A stretch of DNA of 64,000 nt from Myxococcales bacterium (GTDB taxonomy: Bacteria > Myxococcota > UBA727 > VGSZ01), in contig JAHFED010000008.1 of assembly GCA_023248635.1 (NCBI GenBank), positions 1 to 64,000 on the forward strand, written 5' to 3'. Positions 9,209-17,026 of the stretch are shown here, one piece after another. Every line of letters begins with the position of its first letter. Positions within the stretch are counted from its first letter, which is position 1. A program made the translations under genes and the position numbers. The notes under the pieces were generated by a model, which was not told the origin of the DNA, made no database searches, and saw nothing but the letters and a program-made list of their open reading frames with translations.

Positions 9209-9808
9209 TCAACTCGCGTCGGTCATCCGCGCCAGCACCTTCTGCAGCAGCCGCAGCTGTCGCACGTGACCCGCCAAGGTCGCGTCCTTGCCGGCGAATT
9301 GCTCAAGGTAGCTGATCGATTGCTCCAGGCCCCACAGCATCGGGCCGACGGCCGCGATCAGGCCGCTCTCGAGCTTCTTCCCCCGCCCGGGCCGCGCCAG
9401 GTCGACGGGCGAGGGGATCTTCTTGGCCTCGAGCGCACCCCTCGCGCGCAAGACGCCGATGTCGACCTGCAACGAAGCCACCAGGCCGTTGGCGACGTCG
9501 AGCTCGGCTGCCGTCGTCTTTTGCTTGCGTTGGGCGTCGATCAGGGCTTGCTTGACCGAGAGCAGCTCGTCGGCGTTTGTGACCGGGCGCTCGGCGAGGG
9601 CGCGCTCCAGCTCGGCCACGCGTTTCTCGGCGACGTCGCGGGCCCGCGACATCTTCTCCAGAGCAGCAGCCACGCCGACGTCGGCCTTGGGCGGGTGGGC
9701 CATGAACACCGCGCTGCAGGTCGGGCACTGCAGCTCAGCGCCTTCGGGAGCCACCGCTTCATCGCGCACGCGGTACTTCGACGAACAGGAGGGACAGGTG
9801 ACGATCAC
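9209..9808 (-). CDS. zinc-ribbon (MJ0042-type) and coiled-coil protein
   Basis: A 199-aa protein opening with VIVTCPSCSSKYRVRDEAV and then LQCPTCSAVFMA: two CxxC pairs forming the MJ0042 zinc ribbon common at the start of delta-proteobacterial and myxobacterial regulatory proteins. About 45-130 is a heptad-rich coiled coil; the rest is helical (LWGLEQSISYLEQFAG). Role unknown. The GTG start at 9808 follows the motif; the frame extends upstream only because it reads through the 149-bp repeat. It is convergent with recO. Confidence 0.75.
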   Translation of the reverse strand: MIVTCPSCSSKYRVRDEAVAPEGAELQCPTCSAVFMAHPPKADVGVAAALEKMSRARDVAEKRVAELERALAERPVTNADELLSVKQALIDAQRKQKTTAAELDVANGLVASLQVDIGVLRARGALEAKKIPSPVDLARPGRGKKLESGLIAAVGPMLWGLEQSISYLEQFAGKDATLAGHVRQLRLLQKVLARMTDAS

Positions 9809-9822
9809 GGTGCGCGGAACTC

Positions 9823-9971
9823 TAGCAGGCTGCTGAAAAACGAAGTTTTGAGGCAGACGCGTGCTTGGGAGGGAGGCTCGTCGAGGCTTCGCCTCGACGA
9901 GGGAGGGTCTGGGACAGACCCTCCGGAAGTACAGCAGGGTGCGAAAAACGGAGTTTTTCCGCACCCTGCTA
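9823..9971 (+). repeat. 149-bp three-hairpin interspersed repeat, copy 1
   Basis: This element starts TAGCAGGCTGCTGAAAAAC and ends TTTTTCCGCACCCTGCTA. Inside are three hairpins in order: CTCGTCGAGG/CCTCGACGAG, GGAGGGTCT/AGACCCTCC, and AGGGTGCGAAAAACGGAGTTTTTCCGCACCCT. Near-identical copies lie at 12732-12880 and 31689-31837, all 149 bp. This copy is flanked by CTAGCAGG and CCTGCTAG as 8-bp terminal inverted repeats. It lies between the kinase gene and the zinc-ribbon gene. It is compatible with a non-autonomous MITE/REP-like element. Confidence 0.9.
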
Positions 9972-10014
9972 GCGTTGTCGCGTCCCCCAACGACACAACG
10001 ATGGCGTCTCATCA

Positions 10015-12150
10015 TCAGGGGGCGGCTGCGAGCTGGGCGGCGTCGGCATCGGGTCCCGGAAACCAGGCGGAGAAAGAGCTGCCTTTGCCGAGCTCGCTGG
10101 TGACGCTGATGCGCCCCCCGTGGGCCTCGACGAGCCCCTTGGCGATGTAGAGCCCCAGGCCGAGCCCGCGCTGCAGCCCGCGCGCACGGCGGCTTTGGTA
10201 CAGGCGCTCAAACAGCCGGGGCTGCTCTTCGGCGGCAATGCCGATGCCTTGGTCGATGACGCTGACCCGCAGCCCCCCGCGATCCGCAGCGAGGCGGACG
10301 ACGATGGGGGCGCTCTGCGAGGAGTATTTGGCGGCGTTTTCGACGAGGTTCTGCAGGACCTGCTCAAAGCGCAGGGCATCAACGAAGGCGATCGGTCGCG
10401 GCTGCGACGTCTCCACCGTCACCGGGTGACGCCCCAGCGCGGGCGCAAGGCGATCAATCAGGGCGGTCACAGCGTCGGCGGCGTCGATGGGCCGTTTCTC
10501 CAGCGTCACGCGGCGGAGATCGACGCGCGTGGCGTCAAGCAAATCAGACGTCATCTGGCCCAGGCGGGCCGCGCTGCGTGCCATCCCCTCAAGGGCCCGG
10601 CGGGGCACGTTGGCGACGTCGCCGACGGCCTTCTTCTCGAGGGCCTCGGCCTGCAGCAGGATGGCTTGGATGGGGCCGCGCAAGTCGTGGGCGACGACGG
10701 CGGCGAATTCCTCGCGCACCTGCTCCAGCTCCTTGAGCGCGGTGATGTCTTCGAGGGTCACGATGGCGCCGACGACGTCGCCCTTTTCATCTCGGGCTGG
10801 GGCAGCCGCCGCCAAGATGGGCACCCGGGTGCCGTCGGGGCGAACGATGACGTGCTCCATGGTGCGGGTGGTTTCACCTCGCAGGGCCTTCGACGAGAGC
10901 AGTTCCTCGATGCTCAGCGGCAGGTCTTCGCTGCGGCGAAGCTGGCTTGCATACTGCGCTCGTCCTCCTTCTGGTGTGAGCGGCGTGCCGAAGATCTCGA
11001 CCGCGCGACGGTTGGCCGTGAGACGGTCGGTGCCGGCCTCGACAAAGAGGATCCCATGGGGGGCGTTGTCGACGATGGCGGAGAGCTCGGCGCGCTGCCC
11101 ATCGATGGTCGAAAGCAGCACGGCGTAATGAAGAGCCATTGCCGCCTGTTCAGCGAGCACCTCCACCAGCGCTTGGTCATCCGCTGTGAAGCCAGGCGAA
11201 GAGCGTTTGTCGCCGAGGTAGAGGTTGCCAAGGCTGCGTCCACCGGATCGCACCGGCACGCCGAGGAGGCTGCTCAGCAACGGGTGATGGGGCGGGAAGC
11301 CAAGGAAGGCGGGATGGGAGCGCACATCGCGCACGCGCACCCCGGTGCCGTCGACAGCGACGACGCCGAGGGTCCCAACAGGTCGAGGGTGGCGTCCGAT
11401 GCGGGCGGCGACGTCGTCGTCCATGCCGACCGACACCCAGGGATCAAAGGGGAGGGCGGGGTCGACGCCGATGCCGAGCGCTCCATAGGCAGCACCGGTC
11501 GCCGCCACCGCGTGCTCGACGAGGCTGCGCAGGGCGACCTGGCTGATGGCCTTCGCCGCCCCTCTGGGTCGGTGGTGGTCCGGGCTGGGGGACACGAGCA
11601 CGCCGGCGACGGCGGCGACCCCGTCCCGGGCCGCCCTCATGTTGGCGCGGAGCTGAGCAACATCTCGACGGGCGCTGGCTCCCGCGATCGCGAGCGCCAC
11701 CACGCAGCCCGCGAGATCGAGCATCTCGATCTCGTCCTGCGGCCACACGTCCGGGCCGGCGACGACGAGCAGCCCCTCCAGGTGGGCGCCGACGATCAGC
11801 GGGATCCACCGGACCCGACCGCCATCGGAATGCCGGGTCAGTAGCGCTCCGGCCCCCGGCCCCCAAGCTGCATCCTCTGGCCTGCGCGCCGAATCCATCC
11901 CACCGTCGACAGGCACCGCATCCTCGAGGGTCTGGTGCTCGGGAAGGTCCGCCAGAGCTCCCTTGGGATCCTGGCGTCGAACCAGCTGCAATCCGCCTTC
12001 GTCGTCGGCGGTGAGGTAGAGGGCGAGACCCGTAGCACCCAGGCTCTGCATGGCGCCGGCGCCAGCGACGTCGTCGATGACGTCTTCGATCCGTGACTTG
12101 TGCGCCACCATGTGCAACAGCCCGGCGACCGATTGCGAAGAGATGTTCAT
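10015..12150 (-). CDS. GAF-GAF-PAS sensor histidine kinase
   Basis: A 711-aa soluble kinase with no membrane helix. Two GAF-like domains (about 20-155, and 185-345 containing LLGVPVRSGGRSLGNLYLGDK) are followed by a PAS domain (about 365-470; AELSAIVDNAPHGILFVEAG), the HisKA dimerisation helix with the phospho-acceptor in VVAHDLRGPIQAIL (His about 486), and an ATPase domain with NLVENAAKYSS (N box), DQGIGI (G1) and GLGLGLYIAKGLVEAHGG (G2). All catalytic boxes are intact. The ATG at 12150 gives MNISSQSVAGLLHM; the longer open frame upstream is antisense to the regulator and Imm21 genes. It is divergent from a response regulator, its likely partner. Confidence 0.9.
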   Translation of the reverse strand: MNISSQSVAGLLHMVAHKSRIEDVIDDVAGAGAMQSLGATGLALYLTADDEGGLQLVRRQDPKGALADLPEHQTLEDAVPVDGGMDSARRPEDAAWGPGAGALLTRHSDGGRVRWIPLIVGAHLEGLLVVAGPDVWPQDEIEMLDLAGCVVALAIAGASARRDVAQLRANMRAARDGVAAVAGVLVSPSPDHHRPRGAAKAISQVALRSLVEHAVAATGAAYGALGIGVDPALPFDPWVSVGMDDDVAARIGRHPRPVGTLGVVAVDGTGVRVRDVRSHPAFLGFPPHHPLLSSLLGVPVRSGGRSLGNLYLGDKRSSPGFTADDQALVEVLAEQAAMALHYAVLLSTIDGQRAELSAIVDNAPHGILFVEAGTDRLTANRRAVEIFGTPLTPEGGRAQYASQLRRSEDLPLSIEELLSSKALRGETTRTMEHVIVRPDGTRVPILAAAAPARDEKGDVVGAIVTLEDITALKELEQVREEFAAVVAHDLRGPIQAILLQAEALEKKAVGDVANVPRRALEGMARSAARLGQMTSDLLDATRVDLRRVTLEKRPIDAADAVTALIDRLAPALGRHPVTVETSQPRPIAFVDALRFEQVLQNLVENAAKYSSQSAPIVVRLAADRGGLRVSVIDQGIGIAAEEQPRLFERLYQSRRARGLQRGLGLGLYIAKGLVEAHGGRISVTSELGKGSSFSAWFPGPDADAAQLAAAP

Positions 12151-12225
12151 CGCGCGCCTCTGGTCAAACCCTAGGGACGCCAGCCTTTGGTGGCAGCGAA
12201 GATCAGCGGTCCCTATCTCGACTCT

Positions 12226-12630
12226 GTGGCCGACCTGCTCCTCATCGACGACAACCATTACCTCGCGGAGGTCTTCGCCGACACGCTGCGCGATGAGGGA
12301 CACAAGGTGCGCGTCGCCCATGATGGCGAGCAGGGCCTCGCCCAGCTGCACGCCGAGCTGCCGGAGCTTGTGCTCTGCGACGTCGAAATGCCGGTGCTCG
12401 ATGGGCCAGGCTTCGCCTACCGCGCTCTGCTGCACGACGCCGGCGCCGAGAAAATCCCGATCATCTTCGTCAGCGGCGTCGCGGATCTGCGGCTGGTCGC
12501 GGAGCGCGTGGGCACGCCCTACTTCCTCTCGAAGCCCGTGGGTCTGAAGGAGCTGTTGTCGATGTTGGAGCGCGCCCTGCGCGAGCGCATAGCGCCGAAG
12601 CCCCGCTTCACCGCAGCCAACACTCCTTGA
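12226..12630 (+). CDS. single-domain response regulator (CheY-like receiver)
   Basis: A receiver domain without an output domain: acidic pair LLLIDDN, phospho-acceptor Asp in VLCDVEMPVLDG, switch Ser in IIFVSG and conserved Lys in FLSKPV. With the GTG at 12226 the acceptor Asp is residue 52 and the acidic pair 8-9, the canonical spacing; a TTG at 12187 would add 13 residues. Neither start has a strong ribosome site. It is read divergently from the histidine kinase. With no DNA-binding domain it probably acts by protein contact. Confidence 0.85.
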   Translation: MADLLLIDDNHYLAEVFADTLRDEGHKVRVAHDGEQGLAQLHAELPELVLCDVEMPVLDGPGFAYRALLHDAGAEKIPIIFVSGVADLRLVAERVGTPYFLSKPVGLKELLSMLERALRERIAPKPRFTAANTP

Positions 12631-12731
12631 GCTGCAGCGTCTTGAAGGGTTGTGCGGGACACGCGGCCCGACAGCGTCGACGACGTGCGGGGGCCCAGCT
12701 CCCGGTCTTGGCGACGGGCCGTGGCGCGGGT

Positions 12732-12880
12732 TAGCAGGCTGGTGAAAAACGAAGTTTGGAGGCAGACGCGTCCTTGGGAGGGAGGCTCGTCGAGGCTTCG
12801 CCTCGACGAGGGAGGGTCTGGGACAGACCCTCCGGAAGTACAGCAGGGTGCGAAAAACGGAGTTTTTCCGCACCCTGTTA
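12732..12880 (+). repeat. 149-bp three-hairpin interspersed repeat, copy 2
   Basis: Second copy, in the same orientation as the one at 9823, with single-base differences (left end GCAGGCTGGTG, right end CCTGTTA instead of CCTGCTA). It sits between the response regulator and the Imm21-like gene, ending 23 bp before the latter's ATG, so its last hairpin lies in that gene's leader. Confidence 0.9.
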
Positions 12881-12903
12881 GGCCAGCGACGACGGAGTCC
12901 CAG

Positions 12904-13866
12904 ATGACCAAGACCCTGGCCTACGTGGAGACCGAAGGCGGTCCCTTCATCCTTCTGCCCGAGCGCGTTGCCGAACATTGGCGCGGAGCTCCCGTCGACT
13001 ACCCCCGGGCCTGCGCCTTCGAAGGCGTCGTCGGCGTCGGCGACGTCGGCGGCGCCCAGGCGCTGGTGTTGGGTCGCGCCGAGGTGACGGCGTGGTCGCC
13101 CCTCGTCGACGGCGGCGTCTTCGTGCAGCGCATCTTCGGCGATGATGCACGGATCAGGGCCATCGTCGACGACCAAGCCTCCCTTCCTTGGGCATCCACC
13201 AGCGCGCCGCTCACCGTCGGCGCGGGTGGCCTTCAGCTCTTCGACTCCGCCCTGGTGCGCAGCTCCGTCGACGACGATGGCCGGCTGCCGGTGGAGCTGG
13301 CGCCCGGCATTTACGAGGTAAATCAGGTCACGTGCCGACCCGATCCGAAGGTCGACATCGAGTTGGTGCGGCTGCGGCGCCTGTGGTTGCCTGCTGGAGA
13401 GCGTCCCTTCGTGTTCCTGCCCGCCGAGCTCGCGTCTGGTTGGAAGGGGTGCAACGGCTCCGACGTCGACGCCGAAATCAGCGATCTCGATCGGGCCGAT
13501 CCCATCGGCGAAGGCGTCGGCGTGCTCGCGGTGCCCGGCGCTCAGGCCCTGGTGCTCGGCTGTGCGGCGGCGACGACCTGGGTCCCCTTCGACGACGGCG
13601 GCGTCTTGGTGCAGCGGCGCGAGGGCGCGGTGGCCGCGGTCGAGGCGGCGCTCTTCCAGATCGCGGCACTGTCCTTCACCGCCGTGCCCGGCACCTTGAG
13701 GGCGACGACGGCCTTGGTCGGTTTCGACGCCGCTCTCGAGATCAGCGAGCCCGCCGGCGCGCAAAAACTCACGGTGCCTTTGGTGGCCGGCGATTACGCG
13801 GTCGCGATCGCGGAGCGCCAGGCCGACGGCGTCGACCTCGGGCTCATTCGATTGCGGGCCATCTGA
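12904..13866 (+). CDS. tandem Imm21-like (polymorphic toxin immunity) protein
   Basis: A 320-aa protein with two related halves. The first has YVETEGGPFILLPERVAEHW, YPRACAFEGVVGVGDVGG and QALVLGRAEVTAWSPLVDGG; the second repeats LPAGERPFVFLPAELASGW, GVGVLAVPG and QALVLGCAAATTWVPFDDGG. The ETEGGP-LLPE-HW, cooperative YxRAC-VG-V-GG and QALVLG pattern is what I know from immunity protein 21. GGAG lies 7 nt before the ATG at 12904. No toxin gene is adjacent, so it is either an orphan immunity protein or a domesticated member. The family call is from memory of its motif and should be confirmed with a profile. Confidence 0.7.
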   Translation: MTKTLAYVETEGGPFILLPERVAEHWRGAPVDYPRACAFEGVVGVGDVGGAQALVLGRAEVTAWSPLVDGGVFVQRIFGDDARIRAIVDDQASLPWASTSAPLTVGAGGLQLFDSALVRSSVDDDGRLPVELAPGIYEVNQVTCRPDPKVDIELVRLRRLWLPAGERPFVFLPAELASGWKGCNGSDVDAEISDLDRADPIGEGVGVLAVPGAQALVLGCAAATTWVPFDDGGVLVQRREGAVAAVEAALFQIAALSFTAVPGTLRATTALVGFDAALEISEPAGAQKLTVPLVAGDYAVAIAERQADGVDLGLIRLRAI

Positions 13867-13878
13867 CGAACGACGTCG

Positions 13879-15108
13879 TCAGCGCTCGCGTTTTCTCTTG
13901 GGGTTCACCCGCGCCGACAACGTCGACGACATGCCGTAGAGCAAGATGAAACCTTCGGCTTCTTCGGCGCCCCAGTCGGCGGACTGCGCATAGACTGCAC
14001 CCGCTTTCTGCAGGATGTGGGGCGACTTCACCTCGACAGCGAGACACTGTCCGCCCCAGGTTTCGAGGGTGACGGTGCCGTTCACCGCGCTTTGGCTCTC
14101 CTGCAGAAAGGCTTCGAGGTCGAGCTTGAGGGGCTCGTAGAAGAAGCCCTTGTAGACGAGCTCCACCCACCTCTGGGCGACGGCGGGCTTGAAGTGGTTC
14201 TGCTGCGCCGAGAGCACGCTCTCCTCGAGGGCGCGGTGGGCCGTCATCAGCGCGGTCAAGCCCGGGCACTCAAAGACGATGCGGCCCTTGAGCCCGATGG
14301 TGGTGTCGCCGGTGTAGATGTTGCGACCGACCCCGTAGGCGCCGAACACTTCGTTCAACTGCTTCAACAAAAGGGGACCAGCGAGTGCAGCTCCGTCGAC
14401 GGCGACGGCCACCCCTTTTTCGAAGGTGATGGACACGCGCAGCGCGGATCGCGGCCACTTCGTCGGATGCGCCGTGATCGCGTAGGTCTCATCGCCAGGG
14501 GCCTTCCATTGGTCGATCTCGCTGCCCGACGCCGTCATGCCCAACAGGTTGTGGTTGATCGAATAGCGGCCGGTCTTGGGCCGGATGGGGACCCCGCGCT
14601 CCTCGAGATATTGCTGCTCCCAGGCGCGAACGGCGGTGTGCTCCCGCTGAATCTCGCGGATGGGCGCTTTGATCGCGTAGTCACCAAGAGAGCGCACGCT
14701 CTGATCGAAGCGCACCTGATCGTTGCCCATGCCGGTGCAGCCGTGCGCGATCACCTTGGTGCCGTGAACGTCGGCAAGGGCGCAGGCCTTTTCGACGATG
14801 ACGTAGCGGTCCGACACCAGCAGGGGATAGACGCCGCCGTAGAGCTGGCCCCCCTGCACCAGCGGGACGACGACGTTGTCCCACACGCTCTGGGCGCCGT
14901 CGGCGGTGACGTGGGCGAGGGCTCCCAAAGAGTGGGCGCGGTCTTCGATGTATTTGCGCTCGGCAGCATCGACGCCGCCGGTATCGACGAAGCAGGTGAC
15001 GACGTCGTAGCCCTGGGCTTTGAGGTAGGGAACGCAGAAGCTCGTATCGAGCCCGCCGGAGAAGGCCAGCACGACCTTGCCTTTGGGAGCAGCCGTCGTC
15101 GTCGTCAT
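13879..15108 (-). CDS. argG: argininosuccinate synthase
   Basis: A 409-aa ArgG that makes argininosuccinate from citrulline, aspartate and ATP in arginine biosynthesis. It shows the N-type PP-loop [10 protein letters not shown] (about 15-24), [13 protein letters not shown], the substrate-contacting [11 protein letters not shown] and [16 protein letters not shown]. Length is normal. GAGG in the ribosome site overlaps the stop of the upstream carbamoyltransferase gene (10-bp gap), so the two are co-translated. Because the partner makes N-acetylcitrulline, a deacetylase elsewhere in the genome must act between these two steps. Confidence 0.96.
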   Translation of the reverse strand: MTTTTAAPKGKVVLAFSGGLDTSFCVPYLKAQGYDVVTCFVDTGGVDAAERKYIEDRAHSLGALAHVTADGAQSVWDNVVVPLVQGGQLYGGVYPLLVSDRYVIVEKACALADVHGTKVIAHGCTGMGNDQVRFDQSVRSLGDYAIKAPIREIQREHTAVRAWEQQYLEERGVPIRPKTGRYSINHNLLGMTASGSEIDQWKAPGDETYAITAHPTKWPRSALRVSITFEKGVAVAVDGAALAGPLLLKQLNEVFGAYGVGRNIYTGDTTIGLKGRIVFECPGLTALMTAHRALEESVLSAQQNHFKPAVAQRWVELVYKGFFYEPLKLDLEAFLQESQSAVNGTVTLETWGGQCLAVEVKSPHILQKAGAVYAQSADWGAEEAEGFILLYGMSSTLSARVNPKRKRER

Positions 15109-15118
15109 GGTGTCGTCC

Positions 15119-16114
15119 TCAAGAGAGCAGGGTCTTCAGCAGGGCCTTTTGCACGTGCAGGCGGTTCTCGGCTTCGTCGATGGCGAGGCTGCGCGGCGAA
15201 TCCAATACGCCGTCGGTGACCTTGACGCCGCGGCGCACAGGCAAGCAGTGAGAGAAGAGGCCGTGGGGTGTGAGGTCCATCTTCTTTTCGTCGACGATGA
15301 AGTGCTGGTGGGCATCGCGGATCGGCTTCTCCTCGGGCCAGCGGCCAAAGAAGGGCAAAGCACCCCAGCTCTTGGCATAGACGACGTCGGCGCCGCGGTA
15401 GGCGGATTCGATGTCATGTGAAATGGTCAAGATGCGACCCTGATTTTTGCACAGCGTCGACGCCGCCGACATGTAGCGCTCGTCGAGAAGATAGTCTTTC
15501 GTCGGACAAAGCAGGGTGACGTCGAAGCCGAATTTTGCTGCGATGATCAGGCCGGAGTTTGCCACTGCGGTGTTGAGTGGCTTCGGGTGGTAGGTCCAGG
15601 TCAAGACGAACTTCTTGCCGTCGGTGGGGCCCAGGCGCTCCTGCAGGGCGAGCAAGAGCGCGAGCTCTTGGCAGGGGTGGGTGATGGTCTCCATGTTGAT
15701 GACCGGCACCGTGGCAAAGCGGGCGAAGGCGGCGATGACCTTGTCTTTGCGGTCCTCGTTCCAGTCGACGAATTTCGGGAAGGCCCGGACCGCGATCGCG
15801 TCGACGTAGCGGGAGAGCACCCGCGCCACCTCGCGCACGTGCTCCTCGGGCTCCCCGGTCATGACGGCGCCGTCGTCGAATTCGATGGGCCAGGCGCTCT
15901 TGCCGGGTTCGAGGACGATGGCCTTCATGCCGAGCTGGTGGGCTCCGAGCTCGAAGGTGGTGCGGGTGCGCAGCGAGGGGTTGAAGAAGAGCAGGGCGAT
16001 GCTCTTGCCCGCCAACGCCGACGACTGGGGATGCTTCTTGAGAGTCTTTGCGTCGTCGAGGATCTGCTGCAGCTCGGCACGCGAGTAATCGAGGGTCGAC
16101 AAGAAATGGCGCAT
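15119..16114 (-). CDS. argF': N-acetylornithine carbamoyltransferase
   Basis: A 331-aa carbamoyltransferase that matches the Xanthomonas-type N-acetylornithine enzyme rather than ornithine carbamoyltransferase: [18 protein letters not shown], the family-typical WPIEF and [52 protein letters not shown] and [13 protein letters not shown]. It transfers carbamoyl phosphate to N-acetyl-L-ornithine, giving N-acetylcitrulline. The ATG at 16114 gives [15 protein letters not shown], in line with family starts; an ATG six codons earlier (16132) is an alternative, and the longer frame upstream is not protein-like. First gene of the argF'-argG pair. Confidence 0.93.
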   Translation of the reverse strand: MRHFLSTLDYSRAELQQILDDAKTLKKHPQSSALAGKSIALLFFNPSLRTRTTFELGAHQLGMKAIVLEPGKSAWPIEFDDGAVMTGEPEEHVREVARVLSRYVDAIAVRAFPKFVDWNEDRKDKVIAAFARFATVPVINMETITHPCQELALLLALQERLGPTDGKKFVLTWTYHPKPLNTAVANSGLIIAAKFGFDVTLLCPTKDYLLDERYMSAASTLCKNQGRILTISHDIESAYRGADVVYAKSWGALPFFGRWPEEKPIRDAHQHFIVDEKKMDLTPHGLFSHCLPVRRGVKVTDGVLDSPRSLAIDEAENRLHVQKALLKTLLS

Positions 16115-16265
16115 CGGCGCATCAATGCGCATTTGTCGCCCGGGCTGCAAGGCAAAGATGCAGCGCGGGTGGAAACGCGCGTTGGGGCCGCGATCGCGGG
16201 CGTCGTCGGCGACAGTCCGTCTGGTCCGGCCAGTGCAGCACCGATGGCAGAACCTGGAGGTCTCC

Positions 16266-16397
16266 GTGTATTTCTGGTCCTGGTTCGTCCTGACCCTTTT
16301 CCTCAGCGTGATCGCGCTCGGATTGCACCTCTCGTGGGTGGCCCTGGACAAGATCAGCCCCCAACAGAACAGCTGCCCACCGCTCGGTCCACACTGA
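16266..16397 (+). CDS. small single-span membrane protein (43 aa)
   Basis: GTG at 16266 preceded by GGAGG with a 5-nt gap encodes a 43-aa peptide with one strong membrane helix (YFWSWFVLTLFLSVIALGLH) and a short polar tail. It is divergent from the carbamoyltransferase gene. No family recognised. The ribosome site and clean hydrophobic profile argue for a real gene, but nothing else does. Confidence 0.5.
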   Translation: MYFWSWFVLTLFLSVIALGLHLSWVALDKISPQQNSCPPLGPH

Positions 16398-16413
16398 GCT
16401 GGCGCGTCTTGGA
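16396..16413 (-). repeat. degenerate 33-bp-type palindrome fragment
   Basis: GAGCTGGCGCGTCTTGGAA resembles one arm and the centre of the TTCAAGACGCGCCAGCGTCTTGAA element seen elsewhere in the window. It begins at the stop codon of the 43-aa gene. Partial and weak. Confidence 0.3.
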
Positions 16414-16433
16414 ACTTTGTCTGGACCTAGGGT

Positions 16434-16495
16434 GGGGGCTTGTCCCCCGCCGAGCGCCAGCGGGGGACAAGCCCCCGCCCTACGGGGATTTTTTT
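16434..16495 (+). terminator. strong hairpin followed by T-tract
   Basis: A perfect 17-bp stem, GGGGGCTTGTCCCCCGC (16434-16450) with its complement at 16460-16476, and a 9-nt loop; TTTTTTT follows at 16489-16495. The 12-nt gap before the T-run is longer than ideal, so it may be a repeat that doubles as terminator for the small plus-strand gene. Confidence 0.5.
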
Positions 16496-16507
16496 AGTAT
16501 CAAAATT

Positions 16508-16558
16508 CCTAAAAGAAAAGAGCACCGAAGACACAGATGGGTCTTCGGTGCCCTTTTC
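16508..16558. terminator. bidirectional terminator between ndk and the 43-aa gene
   Basis: GCACCGAAGAC and GTCTTCGGTGC (16522-16532 / 16541-16551) form an 11-bp stem. TTTTCT follows on the plus side and TCTTTTCTTTT on the minus side. It lies just after the ndk stop. Confidence 0.8.
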
Positions 16559-16575
16559 TAAAAACAGTCAATGAT

Positions 16576-17001
16576 TCAGCGCGTGAAGAGCTCGCTCTCG
16601 GCGAAGAACCAGGCGATCTCGGTCTTGGCCGTCTCTTGGGCGTCAGACCCGTGCACGGTGTTTTCCCCGATCGAGGCGGAGAAGAGCTTGCGGATGGTGC
16701 CGGCGGCGGCCTTGGCGGGATCGGTGGCTCCCATCAGCTCGCGGTTCTTGGCGATGGCGTCTTCGCCTTCGAGCACCATGACCATGACCGGGCCCGACTG
16801 CATGAAGCCCGTGAGCTCGCCGAAAAAGGGCCGCGCTTTGTGCACGGCGTAGAAGCCCTCGGCCTCGCCCTTGGTCAGCTGCACCAGCTTCGCGGCGGCA
16901 ACGGTCAGCCCCTTCTCTTCGAACATGGCGATGATTTTGCCGATGACGTTCTTTTTGACGCCGTCGGGTTTGATGATGGACAGGGTGCGTTCGCGGGCCA
17001 T
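16576..17001 (-). CDS. ndk: nucleoside diphosphate kinase
   Basis: A 141-aa cytoplasmic kinase that transfers the gamma phosphate among nucleotides. It shows [18 protein letters not shown] at the start, the [18 protein letters not shown] strand, and the catalytic His in ENTVHGSDA. Full length. GGAG with a 5-nt gap precedes the ATG. It lies 25 bp after gltX on the same strand, so it is probably co-transcribed, and is followed by a clear terminator. Confidence 0.97.
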   Translation of the reverse strand: MARERTLSIIKPDGVKKNVIGKIIAMFEEKGLTVAAAKLVQLTKGEAEGFYAVHKARPFFGELTGFMQSGPVMVMVLEGEDAIAKNRELMGATDPAKAAAGTIRKLFSASIGENTVHGSDAQETAKTEIAWFFAESELFTR

Positions 17002-17026
17002 GGCTACTCCGGATTGTTATTCAGGT

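Noticed and set aside
12151-13764. N-terminal extension of the histidine kinase frame up to a start at 13764
   Set aside because: It would run antisense through the response regulator, a 149-bp repeat and the Imm21-like gene; kinase homology starts only after 12150.
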